Origin: an uncultured Clostridia bacterium
GTDB lineage: Bacteria; Bacillota; Clostridia; Christensenellales; UBA3700
DNA length: 64,000 nt
Direction of reading: 5' to 3'
Assembly: GCA_945872615.1 (NCBI GenBank)
Contig: CAMBZZ010000003.1
Coordinates: 1 to 64,000 of the forward strand
The stretch's first letter is position 1, and each line of letters starts with the position of its first letter. Positions 47,905-57,985 of the stretch are shown here, in pieces. The notes beneath the pieces are model-generated. The model ran no database searches. It was not told the DNA's origin and saw only the letters and a program-made list of their open reading frames with translations. Made by a program: the position numbers and the translations under genes.

Positions 47905-48675
47905 TCAGTCTACTATTTTGTAGAATAATCTCTTGGTGTTGGCGCTAGTTCTTTCTATCACGCTCTCCACGTCCTCGCCAAGCACTTCCGCCACCTTTTG
48001 TGCAACGAGGCTTACGTACTTAGGCATATTGGGCGTGCCTCTAAAAGGTACGGGCGTCATATAAGGACAGTCGGTTTCTAGCAAAAGTCTGTCGGGGCTA
48101 ATTGCCTTGATGACCTCTTCCTTTTTTGCGTTTTTGAAGGTTATCGCTCCGCCCAAAGCGTAATAACAACCCAGCTTATCAAAGAGTTTTACGCTCTCTA
48201 CGGACCCGCTGTAACAATGCAACAAAATTCCTCTCTTTATATCGCTCGCATATTGCGACAATAAGTCTAAGGTGTCCTTGTAACTCTCCCTTACGTGCAA
48301 CACTACCGGCAAGTCGAGAGTGGTCGCAAGCTGGAGCTGTCTTTCGAACGCTACGAGCTGGCTCTCTCTAGGCGGGTCGGGATAGTGATAGTCTAATCCT
48401 ATCTCGCCCAAAGCCACCACCTTGGGGTGAGTAGATAGCCTTCGATAGGTTTCAAGATGCTCGTCCGTCAACTTTTCCGCTTCTTGAGGGTGCGTGCCTA
48501 TGATTGCGTAGACCCCTGAGTTGTTCTCGGCAAGGTCTACGGCTCTTAGCGAACTGTCGCAATCGAATCCCACCTCACAAAACTTCATAGGCATATCCAT
48601 CGTGTCTTGCAATATTTGCGAGCGCAACTCGTCCAGCGCGCTGTCGTTGACGTGAGCGTGAGAGTCTATTATCAT
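47905..48675 (-). CDS. tatD: TatD family hydrolase
   Basis: 256 aa; MIIDSHAHVND, LGEIGLDYHYPDPPRESQ, LLLETDCPYMTPVPFRG. Confidence 0.95.
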   Translation of the reverse strand: MIIDSHAHVNDSALDELRSQILQDTMDMPMKFCEVGFDCDSSLRAVDLAENNSGVYAIIGTHPQEAEKLTDEHLETYRRLSTHPKVVALGEIGLDYHYPDPPRESQLVAFERQLQLATTLDLPVVLHVRESYKDTLDLLSQYASDIKRGILLHCYSGSVESVKLFDKLGCYYALGGAITFKNAKKEEVIKAISPDRLLLETDCPYMTPVPFRGTPNMPKYVSLVAQKVAEVLGEDVESVIERTSANTKRLFYKIVD

Positions 48676-50630
48676 CTTATTTCGCTACCCGACTTCATTT
48701 TGGTAGCTGGAGAGATAAGAGTAAGGTTGCCCTCATCGTCACTTGCGCAAAGTACCATGCCTTGCGACTCTATGCCACATAGCTTGACAGGCTTGAGGTT
48801 GGTGACTACCACCACTTGTTTACCAACCATTTCTTCAGGGGTGTAATACTTGGCAATTCCGCTGACGATAGTGCGCAAACTTCCCTCTCCGAGGTCTACT
48901 TTGCTACAAAGCAACTTGTCCGCCTTAGGCACCTTTTCGCACTCGACAATCGTGCCGACTTTGAGTTGTACCTTCTCGAATTCTTCGATACCGATTTCTT
49001 GAATAGTAACTGCGTTTTCCACTTGTTTTTCTTCCTTTGCTTTAGCTTGTTTCATTTGTTCTTCGATTATGCCGTCCATATACGCCAGCTCTTTGTTGAG
49101 GTCGTATCTGACGAAGAGCGCTTCGCCCTTATCCACCGTAGTACCGACTTTGGTTGCGCCGAAAACTGCTAGAGAATCAAAACTCTTGAGTGCCTCGTCC
49201 TCGATACCGAGCTTGGCAAAAATCTTGTCGGGCGTCTTGGTGAGGAAAGGTCTGAGAGTGGTTGCAACGTATCTTATTGCCTCGCACAAGTTGTACATAA
49301 CGGTTGCAAGTCTTACCTTACCCTCCTCGCTCTTGGCAAGTATCCAAGGCGTGGTTTCGTCGATATATTTGTTGGCTCTTTGGATAACTTCCCATATATG
49401 CTCGAGTGCTTGAGGCACGGCGAGTTGGTCTATATCCTTGCACAACTTGCCGTACAAACCTTGACACAATTCTTTGAGTTCGGCATCTATCGGCTCCTCG
49501 GCATTAGGCGCAGGTATTTGACCGCCAAAGTACTGCGTTACCATTGCCGTAACTCTCGATACGAGATTGCCGAGTTCGTTGGTCAAGTCGCTGTTGATAC
49601 GCTTGATAAAGCTCTCGTTGGTATAACTGCCGTCTTGTCCGAATTGCACTTCTCTGAGCATATAGTATCTGAGCGCGTCCACTCCGTATCTGTCGCACAA
49701 GATAAACGGATCTACTACGTTGCCTTTGGACTTGCTCATCTTGTCGGTGCCAAACTTGAGCCAACCGTGCCCGTATACCTTCTTTGGAAGAGGTATATCG
49801 AGCGCCATCAAGATTGCAGGCCATATGATAGAGTGAAATCTTACTATTTCTTTGCCCATCATGTGTATATCGGCAGGCCAATATTTGTCAAACAAAGTCG
49901 TATCGTCGCTGCCGTAGCCGAGCGCCGTGATATAGTTGGTAAGAGCGTCAAGCCATACGTAAACTACGTGTTTTGGGTCAAAAGGCACTTTGATACCCCA
50001 ATCGAACGACGTCCTCGATACGCACAAGTCTTGAAGTCCCGGTCTTAAGAAGTTGTTGAGCATCTCGTTTTGACGAGATAAGGGTTGCAAAAAGTCGGGA
50101 TTTTCTTCGATGAGTTTGATAATTCTATCTTGATACTTGCTCATCTTGAAGAAGTAACTCTCTTCTTTCATGAGTTCTACAGGTCTACCGCAATCGGGGC
50201 ATTTGCCGTCAACGAGTTGCGACTTGGTCCAAAAGGCTTCGCAAGGGGTACAATACCAGCCCTCGTATTCGCTCTTGTAAATGTCGCCTTGCTCGTAGAG
50301 CTTGTTGAATATCTTTTGTACTGCCTTCTCGTGATATTCGTCGGTGGTACGGATAAATTTGTCGTAAGAAATGTCGAGGAGCTTCCAAAGGTCCTTGAGC
50401 TCTCCAACGATTTTGTCAATATATTCTTTTACAGGGACGCCCGCCGCTTGAGCAACTTTTTGAATCTTTTGTCCGTGCTCGTCGGTACCCGTCAAATAAA
50501 AGACGTCCACGCCTTGCATTCGTTTGAAACGAGCGATTGCGTCGCAAACGATAGTCGTATAGCAAGTGCCGATGTGCCACTTGCCGCTTGGATAATAGAT
50601 TGGTGTGGTAATATAAAATTTTTCTGCCAT
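48672..50630 (-). CDS. metG: methionyl-tRNA synthetase
   Basis: 652 aa; YYPSGKWHIG, GTDKMSKSKGN (KMSKS), C-terminal tRNA-binding OB domain. Confidence 0.97.
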   Translation of the reverse strand: MAEKFYITTPIYYPSGKWHIGTCYTTIVCDAIARFKRMQGVDVFYLTGTDEHGQKIQKVAQAAGVPVKEYIDKIVGELKDLWKLLDISYDKFIRTTDEYHEKAVQKIFNKLYEQGDIYKSEYEGWYCTPCEAFWTKSQLVDGKCPDCGRPVELMKEESYFFKMSKYQDRIIKLIEENPDFLQPLSRQNEMLNNFLRPGLQDLCVSRTSFDWGIKVPFDPKHVVYVWLDALTNYITALGYGSDDTTLFDKYWPADIHMMGKEIVRFHSIIWPAILMALDIPLPKKVYGHGWLKFGTDKMSKSKGNVVDPFILCDRYGVDALRYYMLREVQFGQDGSYTNESFIKRINSDLTNELGNLVSRVTAMVTQYFGGQIPAPNAEEPIDAELKELCQGLYGKLCKDIDQLAVPQALEHIWEVIQRANKYIDETTPWILAKSEEGKVRLATVMYNLCEAIRYVATTLRPFLTKTPDKIFAKLGIEDEALKSFDSLAVFGATKVGTTVDKGEALFVRYDLNKELAYMDGIIEEQMKQAKAKEEKQVENAVTIQEIGIEEFEKVQLKVGTIVECEKVPKADKLLCSKVDLGEGSLRTIVSGIAKYYTPEEMVGKQVVVVTNLKPVKLCGIESQGMVLCASDDEGNLTLISPATKMKSGSEIR

Positions 50631-50771
50631 ATTGTTCTCCTTTGACAGGTTGATTGCCTTATATTTTATATATTATATACTTTTATTTTGAGATTGTAAA
50701 ATAATATTGCCTCAATAACGCATTTTTGATGACTATCGTGCCAAAATAACTTTGTACGCTTGGGCGCTTAC

Positions 50772-50800
50772 TTGACTTATATCCGCCACTTTGGTATGAT
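50772..50800 (+). promoter_or_regulatory. promoter close to the MFS start codon
   Basis: TTGACT-17 bp-TATGAT; ATG at 50820; predicted leader about 13 nt, no SD. Confidence 0.6.
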
Positions 50801-50819
50801 ACTGTTTGGCAAATAAAAA

Positions 50820-52076
50820 ATGAAAAATCTAACCTATAAATCTACTCTCCATAGCTGTTACGTAGCCTATATAGTGCAAGCGACGATAGTCAACCTTGCA
50901 CCTATTTTGTTTGCAATTTTTCAAGACGGATACGGACTAAGTCTGTCTCTTCTTTCGGCTTTGGTACTAGTCAACTTTTCTTTCCAACTGATAATCGACC
51001 TCTTTGCAGCCAAAATCACCGACGCGCTAAAGTTTAGAGGTACGATGATATTTGCCCTCTCTTTGACCATCATCGGACTAGTATTGCTGGGCACGCTCCC
51101 AAGAGTGATGCCCAATCACGCGTTTTTGGCGATATTTATAGCCACCTTCGTCTATTCCGTCGGCGGTGGTTTGTTGGAAGCGGTGGTCAGTCCTCTTACC
51201 GACGCTCTTCCTCTTGGAGAAAAGCACGGCGCAATGGCTCTTTTACATTCCTTCTACTGTTGGGGACAATTAGGCGTGGTACTGCTGTCAACTTTGTTTA
51301 TCAAAGTATTCGGCGGCGACAACTGGTATATTTTGCCTTATATTTGGGCGATTATTCCTCTTGTCAATCTAATTATGTTTTTGTTCGTTCCGCTCGTAGA
51401 CCCCGTATCTTCTAAGGAGCGCACGCCCGTACGAAAGCTATTTGCTTCACCGCTATTCGTACTTGCATTCCTCGCAATGGTCTTTAGCGGCGCGAGCGAA
51501 GCGATAATAGCGCAATGGTCGTCGCTCTTTGCCGAAAAGGGACTTGGAGTGAGCAAGTTTGTGGGAGACTTGTTAGGTCCTTGCTTCTTTGCCTTGCTAA
51601 TGGCTTTAGGCAGAGTATTCTTCGGACTATTCAGCAACAAGATAAACCTCGAAAAACTACTAAAAATCAGCTCTTTTTCCGCAATAATTTGCTATCTTTT
51701 GACGGCTCTCGTGCCTTTGCAAATAATATCGCTCTTAGCTTGCGGATTTACGGGATTGACGGTGGCGCTACTGTGGCCGGGTACGCTCAGCAATACCGCG
51801 GAAAGATTTCCTCTCGGAGGGACTATGCTCTTTGGTCTACTCGCCTTTGCGGGAGACCTAGGTTGCACGGTAGGACCCGCCGTATCGGGAATGATTGCCG
51901 ACGCCATAGTCAACAGCCCCGATATGCAAGCACTCGCGCTTAGACTAGGTATAGCCATAGAGGGATTGGGGCTTAGAGGGGGAATACTTGTCTCTACGGC
52001 TTTTCCTATCGCGTTGTTCGTATGCCAAATAATCAGCTCAAAGCTATCCAAAAAGTCGAAAAATATAGCACAATGA
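50820..52076 (+). CDS. MFS transporter
   Basis: 418 aa, about 12 TM segments; LPLGEKHGAMALLHSFYCWGQLGVVLLS. Confidence 0.88.
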   Translation: MKNLTYKSTLHSCYVAYIVQATIVNLAPILFAIFQDGYGLSLSLLSALVLVNFSFQLIIDLFAAKITDALKFRGTMIFALSLTIIGLVLLGTLPRVMPNHAFLAIFIATFVYSVGGGLLEAVVSPLTDALPLGEKHGAMALLHSFYCWGQLGVVLLSTLFIKVFGGDNWYILPYIWAIIPLVNLIMFLFVPLVDPVSSKERTPVRKLFASPLFVLAFLAMVFSGASEAIIAQWSSLFAEKGLGVSKFVGDLLGPCFFALLMALGRVFFGLFSNKINLEKLLKISSFSAIICYLLTALVPLQIISLLACGFTGLTVALLWPGTLSNTAERFPLGGTMLFGLLAFAGDLGCTVGPAVSGMIADAIVNSPDMQALALRLGIAIEGLGLRGGILVSTAFPIALFVCQIISSKLSKKSKNIAQ

Positions 52077-52238
52077 TAGGTTTTGACCATTTTTGATTGT
52101 AAAAAGTCAACAATTATCGTTCGCTCGTCGATTAAAAAAATTGTGCAACCGACAAAAAAATTTTTTATGATACTTGCTATATATACCTATTATGTATTAT
52201 AATAATTGCTGTGAGAATTCCACAATGGAGGAACTAAA

Positions 52239-53426
52239 ATGAAAACTATCGGAACAATTTCCAGAGGTATCAAAGCCCCTATCATCAAGACGGGCGACGA
52301 CTTGGCTACTATCGTAGTAGATTCTGTGCTTGCCGCAAGCAAAGAAGGCAAGTTTGAATTGCAAGACAGAGACGTCGTTGCTATGACCGAGGCTATCGTG
52401 GGTAGAGCGCAAGGTAACTACGCTACGCTTGACCAAATCGCCAAAGACGTCAAGATTAAGACGGGCGGCGAAACCGTAGGACTTATCTTCCCTATCATGT
52501 CGAGAAACAGATTTTCTATGATTCTCAAAGCTATCGCTATGGGCGTCAAGAAACTCATCATTCAGTTGTCTTACCCTTCAGACGAAGTGGGCAACCCTCT
52601 TATCCCTATGGATATTATCGACGAAAAGGGCGTCAATCCATATACCGACGTGTTTGACGAAGAAAAATATTACGCTACCTTTGGCAAAATATTGCATCCG
52701 TTTACGGGTCTTGACTATATCGAACTATACAAAAAAATGGCGGGCGAATTTTGCGATTGTAGGATCATCCTTGCCAACAATCCAAAGGCTATCTTGCAAT
52801 ACACCGACGTGGTTATCAACGCGGATATTCATACCCGCAATCGTACCAAACGCATCTTGAAAGAAGCAGGCGCATCTAAGGTCTTCAACCTTGCGGACTT
52901 TATGACCGAGAGCGTGGACGGAAGCGGTTACAACGCAGACTACGGTCTATACGGAAGCAACCTCGCTACCGACAACTCTATCAAACTCTTCCCAAGAGAC
53001 GGACAAGCTTTGGTTGACAAAGTAGCTGCTATCTTCAAAGAAAAGACGGGCAAAAATATCGAAGTTATGATTTACGGCGACGGCGCCTTCAAAGACCCAA
53101 TCGGCGGAATTTGGGAGCTTGCCGACCCTGTCGTTTCCCCTGCTCACACCGCAGGTTTGATAGGTAGACCTAACGAACTCAAGCTCAAATACCTTGCCGA
53201 CAACGCAATCGGCGACCTCAAAGGCGAAGACGCAAAGAAGGCAATGCAAGACCTCATCAAAGCTAAGAAGGAAGACCTTACGGCAGATATGGCTTCGCAA
53301 GGCACTACGCCAAGACGCCTTACCGATTTGCTCGGCAGTCTATGCGATTTGACGAGTGGTAGCGGCGACAAGGGTACTCCTATTATCCTTATCCAAAACT
53401 ACTTTACCAACTACGCCAACGACTAA
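52239..53426 (+). CDS. coenzyme F420-0:L-glutamate ligase-like protein (CofE family)
   Basis: 395 aa; QDRDVVAMTEAIVGRAQGN, IYGDGAFKDPIGGIWELADPVVSPAHTAGLIGRPNELKLKYLADN. Confidence 0.75.
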   Translation: MKTIGTISRGIKAPIIKTGDDLATIVVDSVLAASKEGKFELQDRDVVAMTEAIVGRAQGNYATLDQIAKDVKIKTGGETVGLIFPIMSRNRFSMILKAIAMGVKKLIIQLSYPSDEVGNPLIPMDIIDEKGVNPYTDVFDEEKYYATFGKILHPFTGLDYIELYKKMAGEFCDCRIILANNPKAILQYTDVVINADIHTRNRTKRILKEAGASKVFNLADFMTESVDGSGYNADYGLYGSNLATDNSIKLFPRDGQALVDKVAAIFKEKTGKNIEVMIYGDGAFKDPIGGIWELADPVVSPAHTAGLIGRPNELKLKYLADNAIGDLKGEDAKKAMQDLIKAKKEDLTADMASQGTTPRRLTDLLGSLCDLTSGSGDKGTPIILIQNYFTNYAND

Positions 53427-53441
53427 TTACTAACAAAAGAT

Positions 53442-53468
53442 TGCACGCCTAATCGGCGTGCATTTTTT
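53442..53468 (+). terminator. rho-independent terminator
   Basis: TGCACGCC-taatc-GGCGTGCA-TTTTTT. Confidence 0.9.
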
Positions 53469-53478
53469 CAACAAACAT

Positions 53479-53497
53479 AAAAAACTCGATACGTGTC
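53479..53497. repeat. 19-bp intergenic repeat copy 2
   Basis: AAAAAACTCGATACGTGTC, identical to 38240-38258. Confidence 0.7.
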
Positions 53498-53508
53498 AGT
53501 GATTTGAC

Positions 53509-53539
53509 AAAAAAGGCTCGCATTTATTGCGAGCCTTTT
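53509..53539 (-). terminator. terminator of purC
   Basis: GGCTCGC-atttatt-GCGAGCC with flanking A6 and T4. Confidence 0.85.
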
Positions 53540-53555
53540 GATTGTGTTGATATGA

Positions 53556-54239
53556 TTATTTGCCGAGAATCATTGCGGTGAGGTCTACAGGGTCAACGAT
53601 TTTGCCGTCCTTGTATACTCTCATATTGCCCGAAGCGATTTCGTCGATGAGGATAACTTCGTCGTTGTTGTAACCGAACTCAAACTTTATATCCCACAAC
53701 TCGAGACCCTTCTTGGCAAGCTCGTCGGCTACGATTTTGGTGATAGCCAAGGTTTGCGCTTTCATGCTATCGAACATCTTTTGGTCCATAATTCCAAGCA
53801 CTTCTAGTCCTTCGCTGGTAACGAGTGGGTCGCCCTTGGCGTCGTTCTTAAATGTAGTCTCTACGTAACCGCCTTCAATCTTGGTGCCGTCCTCGATATA
53901 GTCGCCGTATCTACGTACGAAACTTCCCGTTGCTACGAGTCTGCAAATAACTTCTAGTCCTTTGCCAAACACGGTTGCAGGCAACACTTCCATAGTGGCG
54001 TTGTCAATATCCGCACTCACGTAGTGAGTCTTGATACCTGCTTTTTTCAAAATTTCAAAGAACATAATCGACACTTCGAGATTGGCTTTGCCGATACCTT
54101 CGATAGTAAGTCCGACGGTGTTTTCACCCGGATCGAACACGCCGTCTTTTCCCGTGCAATCATCCTTGAATTTAAGCAAATAGTTGCCATTGTCCAAAGC
54201 AAATACGTCTTTCGTCTTACCTGTGTAAATCTTTTTCAT
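53556..54239 (-). CDS. purC: phosphoribosylaminoimidazole-succinocarboxamide synthase
   Basis: 227 aa; [55 protein letters not shown]. Confidence 0.97.
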   Translation of the reverse strand: MKKIYTGKTKDVFALDNGNYLLKFKDDCTGKDGVFDPGENTVGLTIEGIGKANLEVSIMFFEILKKAGIKTHYVSADIDNATMEVLPATVFGKGLEVICRLVATGSFVRRYGDYIEDGTKIEGGYVETTFKNDAKGDPLVTSEGLEVLGIMDQKMFDSMKAQTLAITKIVADELAKKGLELWDIKFEFGYNNDEVILIDEIASGNMRVYKDGKIVDPVDLTAMILGK

Positions 54240-54375
54240 TTCCTTCTCCTTAAAGCTATGATAGTGGGTCTTGCAACCGACACTTATTTTATATCACAAC
54301 GAAGGGGCTTTTGGCAAATTGATAAATACAGTTTTTTTATTTTTATTGTCCGTTTGATTGATTTTTTACTTCTTC

Positions 54376-55269
54376 TCAGTGTTGCTCAACAACCATATAC
54401 GGATTGACGTGCACGGTGCAATGTTTGACGTCCTCAAACTCTCTTTCGATACCGTCGTGTACCTCTTCGGCAATATTATGAGCGTCTTCCAGCCTCATAT
54501 CCTTGTCGACGGCAATCTCGATTTCGACGTAAATTCTATTGCCAAACAGCCTCGTCTTGAGCATATCAACGTCTTTTACGCCCTCGCAAGCCATAATAAA
54601 CGTCCTCATTTTGGCTTCGGTCGCTTCGTCGCACGCCTCGTCGGTCATCTTGCGTATCGCTTCTCTAAATATCATTACGCCCGACCTTAATATCATCAAC
54701 GCGATGACTATGCTGGCTATGCTATCGAGTATGCCTACGCCCAACATTGCGCCTACCGCGCCCACCAAACTGCCCGCCGAACTCAATACGTCGGTGCGAT
54801 TGTCCCACGCGTCGGCTTTGAGCGCATCGCTCTTAATTTTTTTGCCAAAGTGCATGGTTACGTGATACATAATCTCTTTGACGACGATAGATCCCGCCGC
54901 TACTATCAACACTATCTTACCCGGGACGGCAATCTCCTTGTAACTGCCGTCTACTATCATCTTGATACCGTTGTATCCCACCATAATGCCCGTGACACAG
55001 ATGATTACCGCAAGAATAACCGCTGCCACGCTTTCGAATCTTTCGTGACCGTATTTATGATTTTCGTCCTCTTCCTTTCCCGCAAGCCTGATGCCGATGA
55101 GAGTAATCAATCTGCTAAAAACGTCTCCTGCCGAATTGATACCGTCGCTCAATACGGCGTAAGAACCCGCAAACACGCCCGCACATACTTTGGCTATTGC
55201 TAAGCCGAGGTTGACGAACAAACTGGCAATAGATACTTTGGTCGCAGTCTCGGTGTATTGTCGATTCAT
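54376..55269 (-). CDS. cation diffusion facilitator (CDF) family transporter
   Basis: 297 aa; GSYAVLSDGINSAGDVFSRLI, GHERFESVAAVILAV, DAWDNRTDVLSSAGSLVG. Confidence 0.94.
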   Translation of the reverse strand: MNRQYTETATKVSIASLFVNLGLAIAKVCAGVFAGSYAVLSDGINSAGDVFSRLITLIGIRLAGKEEDENHKYGHERFESVAAVILAVIICVTGIMVGYNGIKMIVDGSYKEIAVPGKIVLIVAAGSIVVKEIMYHVTMHFGKKIKSDALKADAWDNRTDVLSSAGSLVGAVGAMLGVGILDSIASIVIALMILRSGVMIFREAIRKMTDEACDEATEAKMRTFIMACEGVKDVDMLKTRLFGNRIYVEIEIAVDKDMRLEDAHNIAEEVHDGIEREFEDVKHCTVHVNPYMVVEQH

Positions 55270-55299
55270 TTTTCCTCCTACGTTGCCTACGCGGCGAGC

Positions 55300-55394
55300 G
55301 GTTGCACGCTACCCTATATACGAATATTGCGCCTATGGTATCCCATAAGCGCAACCTTATTGCCACGTGGCCCGACTGTATCTACAGTCTGATT
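55300..55394 (-). ncRNA. structured leader of the CDF gene (switch-like, class unassigned)
   Basis: Hairpins at 55374-55389 and 55327-55354 (12-bp stem); 55300-55310 can pair with 55348-55356 as an alternative. Confidence 0.45.
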
Positions 55395-55400
55395 GATAAC

Positions 55401-55429
55401 ATTATAATACTATTCGCTTGCTTTGTCAA
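55401..55429 (-). promoter_or_regulatory. promoter of the CDF gene
   Basis: Minus strand TTGACA-17 bp-TATAAT (exact consensus). Confidence 0.85.
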
Positions 55430-55458
55430 ACAAGCGACATTCGCCTCGGGCTCGCCTA

Positions 55459-55836
55459 TCAAACCATAGGTAGTTTGGTCATCCACAAGCCGTGCAAATT
55501 ACAATATGCGTATACCGCAATAGGCTTTTCGTCCACCAAAGAAAAGGTAACTTGCGGATAGCCGCCGCATTTCTTTCTTTGTGCGCCCTTGGTAGTCTCT
55601 AAGCAAACCCATTGAATATAATGCTCGGGAGTCATAGGATGAGGCACGACGCCAACGTTGACTTTGACGGTATTGCCGTCTATGATTACGTCAGGCAAGT
55701 GTTTCTCTGCGCCCGTCTCCTCCTTGCTGGCAATTAGCTGGGTCATAGGCTCTCCGCAACATTGCATCACTACGCCGGAATTGTTGATCATTCCGACAAA
55801 ATTGCCACACTTTTTGCATACAAAAAACTTTTTCAT
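55459..55836 (-). CDS. dfx: desulfoferrodoxin
   Basis: 125 aa; CKKCGNFVGMINNSGVVMQCCGEPM; PHPMTPEHYIQW; AYCNLHGLW. Confidence 0.95.
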   Translation of the reverse strand: MKKFFVCKKCGNFVGMINNSGVVMQCCGEPMTQLIASKEETGAEKHLPDVIIDGNTVKVNVGVVPHPMTPEHYIQWVCLETTKGAQRKKCGGYPQVTFSLVDEKPIAVYAYCNLHGLWMTKLPMV

Positions 55837-55921
55837 AAAAACTCCCCCCTGTTTTTATTGAGCGACAAACCCATATCGCTACCTCAACGGTCGCAAAGGG
55901 CGGTCTATCGTCTTGTTGATT

Positions 55922-55943
55922 ATATTATAGCACAATATAATAT
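55922..55943. promoter_or_regulatory. inverted repeat overlapping the desulfoferrodoxin promoter
   Basis: ATATTATA-gcacaa-TATAATAT; includes the -10 region. Confidence 0.45.
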
Positions 55944-56149
55944 GTTGTCAATATGCGACTTTGTTCGTCGTCAATATTATTTTTCGGACAAAATAATCTC
56001 GCTCCCGTCGGACTTATATCCAATCACGTCAATTTCGGTTATATAGACGCGGAGTGGCAAAATCTCTAAATAAAGCTTCAAAACAAAAAAGTAGGAAAAA
56101 CCCTACTTTCTTTATTTGTTTTTGGATATACGTCAGATTGGCGGCTAAC

Positions 56150-57088
56150 TTATTTTTTGAGTTTCATCACTTCTTTGGCTTTGGCTACTATGTCCTCGGC
56201 AGTCATTTTGTATATTTGCTTTAGATATGGCATCTTGCCTACCTCGCCAAATGTATCGGGTACGCCGATTGGCAAAACGGGCGTTGGCATACTCATAGCG
56301 AGCACTTCCGATACGGCGCTAAATAGACCGCCCATGATATTGTGATTTTCTGCGGTAACGGCGCAACCCGTCTTGGCTACCGACTTGACGATAGTCTCCT
56401 TGTCGATAGGCTTAATGGTATGCACGTTGATAATCTCGGCGTCTATGCCTTCTTTTTGCAACAAGTCCATTGCTTTGACAGTCTCTTGCACCATAATACC
56501 GGTACAGAAAATAGTTACGTCCTTACCCTCTTTGATAGTATCTGCTTTGAACAAGTCAAACTTATAGTCCTCACCGAATACGTCGTCGATTTTTTTACGG
56601 AAAAGTCTGATATAAACAGTTTTGCCGAGCCCAGCTATGATTGGTAAAGCTTGCTTGAGTTGTACGGTGTCGACTGGCTCGAAGATTACTATGTCGGCTA
56701 TACTTCTCAGCACTCCGATGTCTTCCATACCCATGTGCGTTCCGCCGTTGATTTCCGCGCAAATGCCGGGGTCGGTGCCTACGATAGTGATAGGTTGCTT
56801 GGCATAGCAGGAAGAAAGGGTAATTTGGTCACATACTCTGCGAGAAACGAAAGGCGTAAAGGAGGTGATGAACGGCTTGTATCCGTAACTCGCCATACCC
56901 GAAGCGATAGACACCATATTTTGCTCCGCAATACCTACGTCAATGGCTCTGTCGGGAAAGTCCTTTCTAAGTCCCCAAGTTCCGCTTGCTTTGGCAAGGT
57001 CGGCGTCGATAACCACAACTTTGGGGTCTTGTTGCATCATTTGTTTGAGTTGCTCTGCCAGAACGGCTCTCATTTCCATATCCGCCAT
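56150..57088 (-). CDS. transketolase, C-terminal subunit
   Basis: 312 aa; VVVIDADLAKASGTWGLRKDFPDRAIDVGIAEQNMVSIASGMA; TAENHNIMGGLFSAVSEVL. Confidence 0.94.
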   Translation of the reverse strand: MADMEMRAVLAEQLKQMMQQDPKVVVIDADLAKASGTWGLRKDFPDRAIDVGIAEQNMVSIASGMASYGYKPFITSFTPFVSRRVCDQITLSSCYAKQPITIVGTDPGICAEINGGTHMGMEDIGVLRSIADIVIFEPVDTVQLKQALPIIAGLGKTVYIRLFRKKIDDVFGEDYKFDLFKADTIKEGKDVTIFCTGIMVQETVKAMDLLQKEGIDAEIINVHTIKPIDKETIVKSVAKTGCAVTAENHNIMGGLFSAVSEVLAMSMPTPVLPIGVPDTFGEVGKMPYLKQIYKMTAEDIVAKAKEVMKLKK

Positions 57089-57089
57089 A

Positions 57090-57899
57090 TTACGCTCTCC
57101 TAATTTCTTCTATATATTTTTCGACGTCTTCCCAAAGCATCGGCATACTATGGTTGCCGTAACCCTTGTCTTCGATATACTTGACGCCCTTGCCTTTGAT
57201 TGTGTTGGCAATAATCATGGTTGGTTTACCTTTGCAAGCCTTGGCGTTAGCGATAGCGTCGTCTATTTGGTCAAAGTCGTGTCCGTCGATGACGACCACG
57301 TTCCAACCAAAACTCTCCCACTTCTTGTTGAGCGGCTCCAAAGAGTTGACGTCGTCGGTGTTGCCGTCTATCTGCATCTTATTGTAATCGGTAAAGGCGA
57401 TGAGATTGTCAAGCTTGGCTTGTGCGGCAAACATACCCGCTTCCCAAATCTGTCCTTCTTGGCTCTCTCCGTCACCGATAACGGTATAAATGTACGCGCC
57501 GTCCTTGTCGAGTTTGCTTGCCAAAGCAATACCCACGGCGCAACTAAAGCCTTGTCCCAAAGAGCCCGTGGTCATATCTATACCGATGGTCTTGTTCATA
57601 TCGCAATGGCTAGGAAGATTGGTGCCGGAATGGTTGAGCGTAAGCAATTCTGCCTTGTCAAAATAACCTTTGTTGGCAAGAGTAGCGTACACGGCAGGTC
57701 CTGCGTGTCCCTTAGAACATACCAGTCTGTCTCTACCCGCCATGTGAGGATTGGTAGGGTCGATATTCATGTGTTTGTAGTACAAACTGACCAAAATTTC
57801 TACGATAGACAGACAGCCTCCGATGTGTCCGACGCCTATCGAAGCAATACACTTACATGTGTCTTCTCTGATTATTTTGCAAATTTCCTCTCTTTGCAT
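57090..57899 (-). CDS. transketolase, N-terminal subunit
   Basis: 269 aa; GHIGGCLSIVEILVSLYYKHMNI, VIGDGESQEGQIWEAGMFAAQAKLDNLIAFTDYNKMQIDG. Confidence 0.94.
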   Translation of the reverse strand: MQREEICKIIREDTCKCIASIGVGHIGGCLSIVEILVSLYYKHMNIDPTNPHMAGRDRLVCSKGHAGPAVYATLANKGYFDKAELLTLNHSGTNLPSHCDMNKTIGIDMTTGSLGQGFSCAVGIALASKLDKDGAYIYTVIGDGESQEGQIWEAGMFAAQAKLDNLIAFTDYNKMQIDGNTDDVNSLEPLNKKWESFGWNVVVIDGHDFDQIDDAIANAKACKGKPTMIIANTIKGKGVKYIEDKGYGNHSMPMLWEDVEKYIEEIRRA

Positions 57900-57985
57900 A
57901 TCCCGCTCCTTCGGTACAGATAAAAAAAATTGTCAAACCAAAAAGTATTCGACAAATTCCTCCTTTTTCTTATAAGTCTATCATA

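Noticed and set aside
54240-54360. Purine riboswitch upstream of purC
   Set aside because: No recognisable three-way-junction consensus in the short upstream region.
55300-55394. NiCo (czcD) riboswitch upstream of the CDF gene
   Set aside because: Conserved GAGCAGGCA/GGGACAG-type segments that I remember for NiCo are not seen; kept only as an unassigned structured leader.
56150-57899. Two transketolase ORFs as a broken gene
   Set aside because: Separate N- and C-terminal transketolase subunits are a standard arrangement in many anaerobes and archaea.
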